Below, piece by piece: positions 1 through 7,843 of a stretch of DNA of 64,000 nucleotides. Position 1 is the stretch's first letter. Each line of letters starts with the position of its first letter. The DNA is taken from assembly GCF_016864375.1 (NCBI RefSeq), contig NZ_CP069354.1, forward strand, positions 4,919,501 to 4,983,500. The letters run 5' to 3'. The notes under the pieces are model-generated. The model made no database searches and was not told the origin of the DNA. It saw only the letters and a program-made list of their open reading frames with translations. The DNA is from Microvirga sp. VF16 (GTDB lineage Bacteria > Pseudomonadota > Alphaproteobacteria > Rhizobiales > Beijerinckiaceae). A program made the position numbers and the translations under genes.

Positions 1-2
1 AG

Positions 3-140
3 TCCCATCATGAAATGCAAATCGACAAGTGGAACGCGGAGCGGGAGGAAGCCGGCTTTGTGGCCCATGACGCCTATGTGGTCCGGCTGCTGGATCTCTT
101 CGACCTGCTCGGCAGCGCCTACCGGCTGGCGAAGACCTGA
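3..140 (+). CDS. 3' end of an unidentified gene (partial)
   Basis: An open frame enters from the left edge and ends at TGA 138-140, giving 45 residues. It has coherent amphipathic composition: it contains KWNAEREEAGF, then a leucine-rich helix (VVRLLDLFDLLGSAYRLAKT). The helix-rich acidic C-terminus looks like real protein, and the other frames do not. No family is recognised from so short a tail; the start lies outside the window. Confidence 0.45.
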   Translation, partial: SHHEMQIDKWNAEREEAGFVAHDAYVVRLLDLFDLLGSAYRLAKT

Positions 141-210
141 CAGGCTCGTACAGGCCCTGTTCAGACGCCTTGGCCTAAACACCCGCATCCGCTGACGAAT
201 GAGGGTCACC

Positions 211-393
211 ATGCTGCTCTGGATCGCTCTTGCCGCGGCCCTGCTGTCGGGCCTGACGCTTGGCTTGCTGTCGAGCGGTGCGCCTGAATGGGCCACCCAG
301 ACCGCCGAGCTGGTCACGGTTGCGGCAGTCTTCGTGCTGGTCTGTCTTTCCGAGGCCGCCGGGTCGCGCTCGGACAAACCGAGCTCCAGGTAG
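211..393 (+). CDS. small two-helix membrane protein
   Basis: Sixty-residue protein with two hydrophobic stretches (about residues 1-25 and 36-50) and a short polar basic tail, so probably an inner-membrane miniprotein. I chose the ATG at 211 because GAGGG (201-205) sits at ribosome-binding distance; an in-frame ATG at 199 is also possible. It follows the partial gene by about 70 bp on the same strand. No family or function is recognised. Confidence 0.5.
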   Translation: MLLWIALAAALLSGLTLGLLSSGAPEWATQTAELVTVAAVFVLVCLSEAAGSRSDKPSSR

Positions 394-553
394 GATACGA
401 AAGCCCTCTGTTCTGACACCTCAATACCAGTGCATCGAGCCAGCCGAAACCCGCGGCACGATAGTGGGCCCCATGTAGCCAAGCTTGCCGTGTCAGGAGC
501 CAGTGACAGCTGCACGGGCGGACTGGTGCGCCTTCCACGACGTGAGAGGGACG

Positions 554-1199
554 ATGTTCAAGTGGGACTACGACAAGCACGAGATCCTGGCAGACGGCGT
601 TGTCCATGCCCTGGGGACGTCGGCGGACTTGTCGCCGTGATGGTCCTGCTGGTCCTCGCCGCGCCAACAGTCGGTCCCTGGGAACTGATGTCGGTGGCGA
701 TCTACGGCGGCGGCTTGGTGGCCGTACTCGTCATCTCCGCCTTCTACAACCTGTGGCCGATCTCATCCGTCAAATGGCTTCTGCGGCGGTTCGATCACTC
801 GGCCATCTATCTTCTGATCGCAGGCACCTACACACCCATTCATCATGCAGATGAGGAACGAGATCACGGCCATCGTCCTGTTGGTCGGAGCCTGGATGGG
901 CTCCGTGGCCGGGATGATCCTGAAGCTGTGCCTGCCGGGCCGGTTTGATCGGCTCGCGATCCTGCTCTACCTGCTCCTCGGCTGGAGCGGCATCGTGGCC
1001 TGTGAGGCCGGCTCGGCGCCCTGCCCGGCTCGACCGTTACCCTCTTGGCTGCACGTGGCCTCCTTTACCCCTGGGCGTGGTCTTCCACGTGTGGGAAGGC
1101 TTGCGCTTCCAGAACGCGATCTGGCATGCCTTCGTGCTGGTGGCCGCAGCCCGCCATTATGAAGCGGTGCTGGACTGCATGGTGCTGGCAAGGGCGTGA
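554..1199 (+). pseudogene. haemolysin III / YqfA-type membrane protein, broken by several frameshifts
   Basis: The pieces read in order as a HlyIII (TrhA) family integral membrane protein: MFKWDYDKHEILADGVVHALG from the ATG at 554 (GAGAGGG just upstream), then a piece with SAFYNLWP, RRFDHSAIYLLIAGTYTP, then MRNEITAIVLLVGAWMG, GWSGIVA, and a last piece with FHVWEGLRFQNAIWHAFV and AAVLDCM-like residues ending at 1199. At least four frame changes are needed (near 625, 840, 1010 and 1075), so no complete protein can be made. His and Asp residues of the family (HALG, FDHS, WHAF) survive in the pieces. Several frameshifts in 650 bp argue for long decay, although sequencing error cannot be excluded from the text alone. 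Confidence 0.8.
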
Positions 1200-1227
1200 C
1201 CGCTGGTGTCACTGTCTGTTCCGATAC

Positions 1228-2088
1228 TCAGATGCGAATGTTTGCTCGGACCTGGTTGTAGGCCTGCCGGACCGTTCCCTTGCCGTAGGTCCGCTCCAGG
1301 CGGCGCACCGTGAAATGCCCGCGGGCAAGCCTCTGAAAATGATCGACGAAGGCGGCATTGACGGCCGCGCCGCCGATCGCCCCGAGCACTGGGACGGCCT
1401 GGGCGGCGGCCTTCTGCGACACGACCACTCCGAACCGGGATCCGATCTGGGCCAGCAGGCGCATGATGGCCGACGTACTCTCGTCGACGACCCCGCGCCC
1501 GGCCATCTGCTGCAGGGCACGTGTAACGGACTTCGCCATGGCGGCCCGCACGGCAAAGTAGCCGGCCTCGTGCAGGTTGTCCGAGCCAGAATGCCCGCCC
1601 AGGGCGAAGACCTGGACGCAGGCCAGCGCCGTCTCGGGATCCTCAAGGTCCTCGCCCTCGCTCTGAGCGATCCAGGCGATCGACCGGAGCATGATCGTCG
1701 TCGAGATCGGAAGTTCCACCAGAACCGCCGAGACGCCGAGCGCGCCACCCATGGCGCCGGATAGGACCGCGAGCGCCTTGTGGGCACGGGTCTCGGGATC
1801 CTTGCCCTCCTTCGGGATCGTCTTCAGTGCATAGCGCAGCGCGCGGGTGAGTGCCGCCTGCGTTGCCCTCGAGATCATATCAGAGACCGGCTCGGGAAGC
1901 GCCTGCCCGAGTAACTCGATCGGCCGTCCGGCTAAGGCAGACAGCCGGGCCACGTAGCTTGGCCCCTCAAGCGCCAGCACGGCCCGCCGCAGCGCCTCGC
2001 GGTCCTCGGCCGAGAGGGCGATCTCTGACATTGCCGGGCGGCCCGCGTCCACCGGAAGCGGCTCCTGTCGGCGAAGGTCCTGACTCAT
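1228..2088 (-). CDS. EcsC family protein
   Basis: A 286-residue protein resembling the EcsC family, named for the third gene of the Bacillus ecs transporter locus but widespread as a stand-alone gene of unclear biochemical role. Family-like features are the LSGAMGGALG segment, the LPISTTIMLRSIAWIAQSEGEDL stretch, the ALGG motif after it, and the glycine/alanine-rich C-terminal helix pair (VPVLGAIGGAAVNAAF...DHFQRLARGHF). I use the start MSQDLRRQ at 2088, because the longer open frame would overlap the divergent gene's control region. It is transcribed away from the extensin-like gene. The cell location is probably membrane-associated, inferred from the hydrophobic segments. Confidence 0.8.
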   Translation of the reverse strand: MSQDLRRQEPLPVDAGRPAMSEIALSAEDREALRRAVLALEGPSYVARLSALAGRPIELLGQALPEPVSDMISRATQAALTRALRYALKTIPKEGKDPETRAHKALAVLSGAMGGALGVSAVLVELPISTTIMLRSIAWIAQSEGEDLEDPETALACVQVFALGGHSGSDNLHEAGYFAVRAAMAKSVTRALQQMAGRGVVDESTSAIMRLLAQIGSRFGVVVSQKAAAQAVPVLGAIGGAAVNAAFVDHFQRLARGHFTVRRLERTYGKGTVRQAYNQVRANIRI

Positions 2089-2178
2089 GCGATCTAATTG
2101 GGGATCCCGAACCGCTTTGGATAGCCCGCAACCCTTCAGCGCAGCGTGGCGTTGGTCTGCCGAGGATCGGAGGAGCCG

Positions 2179-2922
2179 ATGCTGTTCAGAGCCGTCGTGG
2201 CCGTCGTTCCCGTGGTGGTTGCCCAAGCTGCCGTGGCGCAGCCCATACCACCTCTGCCGCCCCCGCGGCCTGCCGAAACGCCCCCTGTGACACCCCCTGC
2301 CGCACGTCCGCAGGCTCCGCCGGTGCCGACGGCGGACGCGCCACCGGCCATCCCGGAAGCCGACGATTGCCTGGCCAGGCTGCAGGCTGCCGGGTTCGAT
2401 CTCGAACCCGCGGAGCCGCCCCAGGTCTCAAACGAACTCTGCCGGATCGAGACGCCGGTGCGACTCAAGGCCGTGCCGGTTCCAACGAAGTCTGAGACGG
2501 CTGTCCGGCTGACCGATCAGCCCACCCTGGCCTGCCGCTTCGCCGGGCCGTTCGGGCACTGGATCGGCGATCTCGTCGCTCCGCTCGTCGCCGGCATCAA
2601 GGGGACAGAGCTGAGGGCCGTCCGCACCGGCCCAGGCTTCGAGTGCCGCAACCGGAACCGGGCGGCAGCGGGCAAGCTCTCGGCCCATGCGCAAGGGCTT
2701 GCGATCGACATCGCCGGCTTCGACCTCGCCAACGGAACGACCCTGCGGATCAAGCCTGAAGCCGACACCGCACCGGATCCGGCGCTCGCAGCCCTGCGGA
2801 CCGCTGCCTGCGGCTGGTTCACGACGATCCTCGGTCCTGGCTCGGATGAGGCGCATCACGATCACCTCCACGTCGACATCGAGCAGCATGGATCCAGCGA
2901 CCGCTACCGGATCTGCCAGTAA
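2179..2922 (+). CDS. extensin-like C-terminal domain protein, exported, LAS-type zinc site
   Basis: 247 residues: signal peptide (about 1-20, ending VAQAAVAQ), a proline-rich linker (about 22-55) and an extensin-like C-terminal domain from about residue 60 to the end. The domain carries SAHAQGLAIDI and, near the C-terminus, HHDHLHVD. This spacing resembles the S-x-H-x6-D ... H-x-H zinc pattern of LAS-type (VanY/M15/hedgehog) peptidases, so a periplasmic peptidoglycan hydrolase is a reasonable inference; the family name gives no reaction. Conserved cysteines (LACRF, FECRN, AACGWF, RICQ) suggest disulphides. The ATG at 2179 has CGGAGGA upstream and opens directly into the signal peptide. Confidence 0.85.
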   Translation: MLFRAVVAVVPVVVAQAAVAQPIPPLPPPRPAETPPVTPPAARPQAPPVPTADAPPAIPEADDCLARLQAAGFDLEPAEPPQVSNELCRIETPVRLKAVPVPTKSETAVRLTDQPTLACRFAGPFGHWIGDLVAPLVAGIKGTELRAVRTGPGFECRNRNRAAAGKLSAHAQGLAIDIAGFDLANGTTLRIKPEADTAPDPALAALRTAACGWFTTILGPGSDEAHHDHLHVDIEQHGSSDRYRICQ

Positions 2923-2950
2923 GGTCAGGCGGTCCCTACCCAATCGCTGC

Positions 2951-2965
2951 TCCCCGGTTCGGGGA
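2951..2965 (+). terminator. short GC hairpin after the extensin-like gene
   Basis: TCCCCG-GTT-CGGGGA is a perfect 6-bp stem with a 3-base loop, 28 bp after the stop codon. There is no clear T-run, so it is only a weak terminator candidate. Confidence 0.3.
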
Positions 2966-3089
2966 AAGTGCACAAAGAGCTCGCGTTCATGGAGAGCATG
3001 AGGTTGTCTGGGGCAGCGCGTTGCAGCTCTGGCATCTGTGCTTTTGATGATCCGATAGTTCTGTCGAGATGGTGCGCCCTGACACCGCA

Positions 3090-3518
3090 TCATTGGTGAC
3101 TGCCCCATGGATTCTTATGCTCCCCAGTTTCGGACCTTCCGGGATTTTGGTTCAATTGCCGCGAGCTACGGAAGGAAAATTTCTGACCTAAGTGTTGCTC
3201 GCTGCCACCATGACAAACTGCTTGTTCGTGCTCTCCGAGGGTCAGCGCATTCACGGTACTTACCAGAGCTACATCCCGGCAGGTGACACGGAGGATGAAG
3301 TGGGTGATCCGCCCGTCACAAACTTGATGGAAGGCGAGCCAGATCTGCTTGCCACGCATGTTCATATCATCCAGGTCGAGGAGGACCGCTGCTGGGAACG
3401 TCGCGTGCTGGAAGACAAGGAACAGGATGTCGACGCTGTCGGGGTGCCCTTCCGACACGACAGTAATTAACTCGCCCATGCTGGCATCGGCCGACAGCCT
3501 GACGCGGGCGGTTCTCAT
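3090..3518 (-). CDS. conserved hypothetical protein
   Basis: 142 residues, with an ordered N-terminal domain (MRTARVRLSADASMGELITVV, then hydrophobic beta/alpha-like segments such as SVDILFLVFQH and FPAAVLLDLDDM) and a polar C-terminal tail rich in Q, S and R. The start at 3518 is preceded by AGGATTAGG and fits better than the upstream in-frame ATG at 3563. It is convergent with the gene ending at 2922. No family is recognised; composition suggests a soluble cytoplasmic protein. Confidence 0.55.
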   Translation of the reverse strand: MRTARVRLSADASMGELITVVSEGHPDSVDILFLVFQHATFPAAVLLDLDDMNMRGKQIWLAFHQVCDGRITHFILRVTCRDVALVSTVNALTLGEHEQAVCHGGSEQHLGQKFSFRSSRQLNQNPGRSETGEHKNPWGSHQ

Positions 3519-3605
3519 CCTAATCCTACTCCCCGGTTTTATGAGGAGCAGAATAGAGCTCATGGCCGAGCCGGACGACCCCCTCTTAATGGTTGATCAG
3601 ATGGG

Positions 3606-4367
3606 ATGCGATGTGGCTGCCAGGTTGAAATGTCCGGCGGCCGCCAAGCGAGCCAGCGCCCGCTCACGCCGTGCGGCGATGACCGGATCCGACATGACAT
3701 CGGTCATGGGGCCTTGCCTGTGGATCTCTCGCGCTCCCTGGCGTATGCGGCGGCGCGCCGGGTGGCGCAGTTCGGGACGGCCAACGAACATTCCGACTGG
3801 GAGACGGCGCATCACGTCTTCACCTACAGCAATGCCGTGCACCAGGCTTTGAAGCGGATTGCGGCGGGGGGCGACACTGTGCCGAACGATGTGGCCGAGG
3901 CGACTCGGGGCATTCTTCATGGCGCCATGGCGGTCTATCTGTCCCGCTATCTGAATGTGCCGCCCGCGCGGCTGCCGGACAAGGGCGACCCTCGACTGGA
4001 CGGCTCTCCCCAAGTCTCCCAGGACATCCGCGCGGCCTTGCTCGACGCCTTCGACCGGCAGCGGCAGGTGGATGCGGTGGGAGGCCTTGTGGCGCGGCAT
4101 CTTGCAGTGGAGTTCCTGCCCGATGACCTGATCATGACGCTGGCGCACGCACTGCTCCGGGAGGATGCGGGATTTCATGCCTGCCAGATGCTGGAGGCCG
4201 GGGTGCGCCAGTTCGGGGAATGGGCCAATACCCGTCAGGGCGGGCACATCCTAATGGGGGTCGGCCGCTACCTGGCGGCTCATTCACCAACCGAACGGGC
4301 TGCCTTTCAGATGGCTGACATTGCCCGCCGGCTCCTGCACGGAAGCGAACTGCATCAGATGCCTTAG
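3606..4367 (+). CDS. conserved hypothetical helical protein (start uncertain)
   Basis: Up to 253 residues. From about residue 38 (GTG 3720, reading VDLSRSLAYAAARRVAQFG) the protein is coherent and helix-rich, with YSNAVHQALKRIAAGG, GAMAVYLSRYLNVPP, RHLAVEFLPDDLIMTLAHALLRED and a C-terminus ending HGSELHQMP. The first 35 or so residues look unlike the rest and may be non-coding, so the true start could be GTG 3720 or nearby. A 216-residue open frame on the opposite strand is its shadow. I recognise no family. Confidence 0.6.
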   Translation: MRCGCQVEMSGGRQASQRPLTPCGDDRIRHDIGHGALPVDLSRSLAYAAARRVAQFGTANEHSDWETAHHVFTYSNAVHQALKRIAAGGDTVPNDVAEATRGILHGAMAVYLSRYLNVPPARLPDKGDPRLDGSPQVSQDIRAALLDAFDRQRQVDAVGGLVARHLAVEFLPDDLIMTLAHALLREDAGFHACQMLEAGVRQFGEWANTRQGGHILMGVGRYLAAHSPTERAAFQMADIARRLLHGSELHQMP

Positions 4368-4483
4368 ATGATCCATGACGCGACAGTGATCTTTGGCCCG
4401 ATGGACCCGGGTCGTCGCCGCGCTTGACACATCACAGAGTGAGGCACTGTCAGAACGAGCGTGACATCTCTCGTTTCGCTGGG

Positions 4484-4942
4484 TTAGAAACGTGTGCAGG
4501 TCGCGGTACGCTCGCGCAGGACAGCCTCCTGGTCAAAGCGCCGCCTGTATTCAGCCATGATCTCCGAGATCTTGCCTCGTGCCGTGGGGTCACCGGCATG
4601 GAGCACGGTCACGACTTCGGATCCCTCTCGCTCGATTTGTCCGTTGGCATTCCGCCATTGCCCGGTTGCTTTCACCACTGTCAGGCCTTCAGGGAAGCGT
4701 GGCGTGATGATCTCATTCAGGAACTGTCGCCACTCGGCCTCGCGGACTGTTCCTCCATTAGGGCGGTTACGGCCAAAGTAGAGCGTGTCGCGAACCATCG
4801 ATTGATCGCCTGCCTCGCACGACCATAGGCTCGGATGAAGGGGCAAAGAGGACGAGGCGCAGCCTGATATTCCCAGAAGCGGCAGGGCCAAGAGCGTGTG
4901 CCAGTGAACCCGGCCGAGTTGTTTCAGGAGACCGCCACTCAC
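4484..4942 (-). CDS. DUF3574 lipoprotein
   Basis: 152 residues. The N-terminus has a basic/hydrophobic segment and a lipobox-like LLGISGC, so it is probably lipid-anchored in the envelope after cleavage before Cys28. The mature part matches DUF3574: DTLYFGRNRPNGGTV, EAEWRQFLNEIITPRFPEGLT, then TGQWRNANG and a VVTVLH strand. The function of the family is unknown. Its start codon is GTG at 4942, overlapping the stop of the upstream gene as GTGA, so the two are probably translationally coupled. Confidence 0.75.
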   Translation of the reverse strand: MSGGLLKQLGRVHWHTLLALPLLGISGCASSSLPLHPSLWSCEAGDQSMVRDTLYFGRNRPNGGTVREAEWRQFLNEIITPRFPEGLTVVKATGQWRNANGQIEREGSEVVTVLHAGDPTARGKISEIMAEYRRRFDQEAVLRERTATCTRF

Positions 4943-5178
4943 TTGCCAGCGGCCTTCCGAAGAGCTGCGTTGATCCGGTCCTGCCAGCCTGGGCCGTCCT
5001 CCTGGAAGTACTCCAGTATGTCTTGGTCGATGCGCAGAGGCACGGTTTCCTTCACGCCCGGGATCGCAGGAGCCTTCAGAGGTCCTTCAACAGGTTTGGC
5101 GGTAACCTTCTTGAATGCAGCCTCGGCAGCCTTCAAGGGATCGGGCGGACGACGTCCCCCAGGTGATCTCGACATCAT
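4939..5178 (-). CDS. BrnA-like antitoxin family protein, no BrnT partner seen
   Basis: 79 residues. The C-terminal half (VPLRIDQDILEYFQEDGPGWQDRINAALRKAAG) has the pattern of the BrnA/COG3514 ribbon-helix-helix antitoxins. The N-terminal half is basic and proline-rich. A BrnT toxin gene would be expected just upstream on this strand, but 5179-5370 contains no such open frame; the next gene downstream is instead the DUF3574 lipoprotein, joined by a 4-base overlap. It may be an orphan DNA-binding protein rather than a working antitoxin. Confidence 0.65.
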   Translation of the reverse strand: MMSRSPGGRRPPDPLKAAEAAFKKVTAKPVEGPLKAPAIPGVKETVPLRIDQDILEYFQEDGPGWQDRINAALRKAAGK

Positions 5179-5529
5179 CGTCCTCCCGGTTAGGCGCGGT
5201 CTCTTACGAGCATCGTACGGCTTTTCAAGGGTGTCGAGTCTTGCGCCGGGCAGAAGACCTCGTCAGAGCTCTCGACGAACAGGGCGGCACTCGGACGATT
5301 GAGCGGAGTAGGTCTGAACTCGCTGATATTTCACTCAAGGCCAATGGCTCTCATGTTTCCTCCACTTACCTTTGATCAGATCGTTTGGGCGTTGCCGTCT
5401 CCCAATGAATGGTGACGGTCGGAGGACGGCACTCTCGTGTTCGTCAGGCACGGCCACAGATCCGAAACAACGAGATATTGGACTTGCTCCGAAAAAATGG
5501 AGAGCCTCTCCTGAAGCAGGAGGATCTCC
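5179..5529. other. stretch without a recognisable intact gene
   Basis: Between the BrnA-like gene and the IS21 remnant. Short open frames exist on both strands, but none has both a good ribosome site and coherent composition. It probably contains the promoter of the BrnA-like/DUF3574 pair and eroded insertion-sequence DNA. Confidence 0.4.
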
Positions 5530-5694
5530 ATGCCCTGTGCCGGGGCCGTCGCCAACGGTTTGTCGAGCGCACATCTTGCCGGTGTGGTCGGCGCTGCGGG
5601 GCCGGCTCGATCGGCACCGACGGACATCGTTGTGGCACCCGCCCTGCTGCGGCCGCTGGCCGAGTTTGAGGCGCTGGTGGGAGGAGGCTGGTGA
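5530..5694 (+). pseudogene. IS21 family IstA-like transposase, C-terminal fragment
   Basis: The frame ends HLAGVVGAAGPARS...DIVVAPALLRPLAEFEALVGGGW then TGA at 5692-5694. The tail RPLAEFEALVGGG and its direct overlap (TGATG) with the IstB start are typical of IS21 istA-istB junctions. The upstream catalytic part is missing, so this is a dead fragment. Confidence 0.6.
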
Positions 5695-6133
5695 TGACGG
5701 CCATCGATCACGAGGCGCTCGTGGCGATGCGATGCTCGATCGGCTCAAGCTGACCGCGATCCGCGACCAGCTCGACACGCTGCTGGACGAGGCGGCCCGG
5801 TCGGACATGACCTTGCGCGAGGCCTTGGCGTTCCTGGTCAGACGCGAGATCGCACGGCGCGACGAGCGGCGGATTGCCATGGCGAGCAAGATCGCGCAGT
5901 TCCCGTTTGTGCGTGAACTTGATGGCTTTGACTTCGACGCGCAGCCGTCGCTGGATCCGCGGCAGATCCGGGAGCTTGCCACGTGCCGCTGGATTGCGCA
6001 TGGTGACGCGGTCTTGCTTTTAGGGCCTCCAGGCACCGGCAAGACCCATTTAGCGGTGGCTCTCGGGCGCGAGGCGATCCGAGGGGTCAATTCTTCGGTT
6101 CGCTTGACATTATCTGACGGGTTGCTGGTTTAG
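5694..6133 (+). pseudogene. IS21 family IstB-like ATPase, frameshifted and truncated
   Basis: The start ATG 5694 reads MTAIDHEALVAM and is then put out of frame by a 5-bp duplication (GATGC repeated near 5728-5738). The protein continues in another frame as LDRLKLTAIRDQLDTLLDEAARS and reaches the Walker A motif GPPGTGKTHLAVALG. Similarity stops at about 6090 and the frame ends at 6133 in unrelated sequence. IstB is the helper ATPase of IS21 transposition. This copy has lost its C-terminal two thirds and is inactive; the element decayed next to, or was cut by, the Crp-family gene's promoter region. Confidence 0.8.
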
Positions 6134-6141
6134 GCGTCTGT

Positions 6142-6147
6142 AGGAGG
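6142..6147 (+). promoter_or_regulatory. strong ribosome-binding site of the Crp/Fnr gene
   Basis: AGGAGG, 6 bp before the ATG at 6154. A TTGACA (6104-6109) lies upstream, but the hexamer about 17 bp further on (GGTTTA) is a poor -10, so a promoter there is only tentative. Confidence 0.6.
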
Positions 6148-6153
6148 CCTGCC

Positions 6154-6885
6154 ATGGCCCAGGTCCAGAGACTACCCCGACACCAGGACAACCGGCTCCT
6201 GGCCGCTCTGGCGAAAGAGGATCTGGCCTATCTGGAGCCGCATCTGGCCGTCCTGGAACTGCAACGAGGGCAGATCCTCGTTGAGCCGGGAGGGACCATC
6301 ACCCATACCTACTTCCCGCATGATGCCATGGTGTCGCTCGTCACCGTCATGCGGGACGGCAAGGCGGCCGAGATGGCGGTGTTCGGCCGCGAGGGCCTGT
6401 TCGGGCTGGTGAGCGCCTTTGTGAGCAGCCAGTCCTTCGGGCGCTACATCGTCCAGCTGGGCGGCTCGGCATCGCGGATTGACCTCTCCCGGATGCAAGA
6501 GGCCATGGCAGCCCGCCCCATGATCCGGCAACTCGTCCTACTTCACACCGAGGCGCTGATGGCGCAGACGCTCCAGACCGTCGCCTGCAACGCCGTTCAC
6601 AGCGTCGAGGCCCGCTGCTGCCGCTGGCTTCTCATGTCTCAGGACAGAGTTGGTGAGGCCGAGCTGCCTCTCACGCATGAGTTCTTGGCCGAGATGCTGG
6701 GCGTGCAGCGCTCGACGGTGAGCGAGGTCACGCGCACGCTGCAGGACAAGGGCCTGATCCGCCAAGGTCGAGGCATGATTACGGTCATTGACCGTCCTGC
6801 TCTTCAGAAGGCCGCGTGTGAGTGCTACCAGATCATCCGTCGGCGGTATCAACAGCTCCTGCCGCAGACCTCTGAGCGGGATTGA
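6154..6885 (+). CDS. Crp/Fnr family transcriptional regulator
   Basis: 243 residues. An N-terminal cyclic-nucleotide-binding-like beta barrel (about 15-130; LEPHLAVLELQRGQILVEPGG, YFPHDAMVSLVTVMRDGK) is followed by a C-terminal winged helix (about 150-225) with the recognition helix in LTHEFLAEMLGVQRSTVSEVTRTL. There is no N-terminal FNR-type cysteine cluster, so it is not an iron-sulphur oxygen sensor of the FNR class. The shape (PHDAMVSLV, GREGLFG) matches the many Crp/Fnr copies of Methylobacteriaceae and Bradyrhizobium whose ligands are unknown. It overlaps the convergent small gene at 6833-7105 by 53 bp. Confidence 0.9.
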   Translation: MAQVQRLPRHQDNRLLAALAKEDLAYLEPHLAVLELQRGQILVEPGGTITHTYFPHDAMVSLVTVMRDGKAAEMAVFGREGLFGLVSAFVSSQSFGRYIVQLGGSASRIDLSRMQEAMAARPMIRQLVLLHTEALMAQTLQTVACNAVHSVEARCCRWLLMSQDRVGEAELPLTHEFLAEMLGVQRSTVSEVTRTLQDKGLIRQGRGMITVIDRPALQKAACECYQIIRRRYQQLLPQTSERD

Positions 6886-7105
6886 ACAGCGGCTCTAATT
6901 GCCGCCGTTCCGCTGTGGCCTCTCTTAATGCGAGCAGAAGAACGCCAATATCCTCGTCCAGCAGCTTGATCGCATTGCGGGCACACTCCCGGAAGTGCTC
7001 TCTGCGGGATGCGGTTTCGGCGTCCCATGAGCAGGCTTGTGGCTGAGCTTCATGGATAGCCCGAGAGACCAGCTCGACCCTGTACTCCATTGGTTCCGGA
7101 TCCAT
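6833..7105 (-). CDS. small acidic hypothetical protein
   Basis: 90 residues, starting MDPEPMEYRVELVSRAIHEAQ, with a helical middle (RREHFRECARNAIKLLDEDIGVLLLALREATAERR) that could form a coiled coil. The ATG at 7105 is preceded by a full AGGAGGT, which is decisive over the longer open frame starting at 7519. It runs convergent to, and overlaps, the 3' end of the Crp/Fnr gene. No family is recognised. Confidence 0.7.
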   Translation of the reverse strand: MDPEPMEYRVELVSRAIHEAQPQACSWDAETASRREHFRECARNAIKLLDEDIGVLLLALREATAERRQLEPLFNPAQRSAAGAVDTADG

Positions 7106-7154
7106 GATGACACCTCCTGCGTCCGCCTCGGGAATGCTAGGGCTCGTCCTCGTG

Positions 7155-7301
7155 TCATAGACTGGCCAGCAGAAGGCTCGCTCCGATGAAGGAGCCGAGG
7201 GAGGCTGCAAAAAGGATCGATGCGCGCTGAAACGATGGCTCAGGGTTCGTGATCGTCGTAGGTTCCGGAGAGATGTCGCGTGGGTTGTAATCGTGAAGCA
7301 T
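7155..7301 (-). CDS. 48-residue predicted membrane miniprotein
   Basis: Reads MLHDYNPRDISPEPTTITN, then a single membrane segment (ASILFAASLGSFIGASLLLASL) up to TGA at 7155-7157. The polar, proline-containing N-terminus followed by a glycine/serine-rich transmembrane helix at the very C-terminus is a coherent small-protein design. AGGA lies about 8 bp before the ATG. It is 49 bp upstream of the 90-residue gene on the same strand, so the two may be co-transcribed. Function unknown. Confidence 0.6.
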   Translation of the reverse strand: MLHDYNPRDISPEPTTITNPEPSFQRASILFAASLGSFIGASLLLASL

Positions 7302-7612
7302 GAGTTTATCCTAACCTCGATTGACGCTGCATGGCCGTCAAACGTTGGGACGCGTTGCTCTATTCCCTCACGAAATCTATCAAAGTGTTTCGAGCACGCG
7401 GCAGACAGGGCGCCTGGAACCGACCAGCATGGGCAGCTGCATGATTTCTGCGGCCGAGCATAGCCTCGCCGAACATCATACGTGAGGCAGGTCAAGCGCT
7501 CGCGACGCTCCGCCTGCAATCTGACGCCGGTTGCGGCTCCGGTGGGTCAGTCGTACAATCAATCGAGGACGTACCATCAGTGGCTTGTAACCGCCCCAAA
7601 CGGGAGGACGCC
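7302..7612. other. intergenic region, divergent promoters presumed
   Basis: No supported gene. It separates the minus-strand miniproteins from the plus-strand DUF1059 gene and must hold both promoters, but no convincing -35/-10 pair or palindrome stands out. Confidence 0.4.
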
Positions 7613-7828
7613 ATGGGACGCAAATTCATCGACTGCCGGGCCTTTCCGAGTGAGATGAACTGCTCGCTCACCATCATCGCCGATACCGAGCGCGAGCTGG
7701 TTGACGCCGCCGTGCAGCACGCCGTAGCCGTGCACGGGCACCAGGACACGCCCGAGCTGCGGGATCAAATCAGAGGCGCCATCAAAGATGGCATGCCGCC
7801 TGAGGAGGCACCAAGCCGCGCCGTATGA
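7613..7828 (+). CDS. DUF1059 domain protein
   Basis: 71 residues: MGRKFIDCRAFPSEMNCSLTI, then helix-rich ELVDAAVQHAVAVHGHQDTPELRDQI, ending PPEEAPSRAV. The CR/C pair at the N-terminus and the VHGHxDTPEL region are hallmarks of DUF1059 proteins. Their function is not established. The ATG at 7613 has GGGAGGA upstream, so the longer frame from 7580 is not used. Confidence 0.8.
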   Translation: MGRKFIDCRAFPSEMNCSLTIIADTERELVDAAVQHAVAVHGHQDTPELRDQIRGAIKDGMPPEEAPSRAV

Positions 7829-7843
7829 TGAACCAAGTGTGGC

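Noticed and set aside
3597..4247. 216-residue minus-strand frame
   Set aside because: Opposes a more protein-like plus-strand frame and has no recognisable segments.
5115..5375. 86-residue plus-strand frame overlapping the BrnA-like gene
   Set aside because: No ribosome site; its first part is antisense to the BrnA-like gene and the rest lacks recognisable features.
6104..6132. sigma-70-like promoter for the Crp/Fnr gene
   Set aside because: TTGACA is present, but the hexamer at correct spacing (GGTTTA) is too far from consensus to call.
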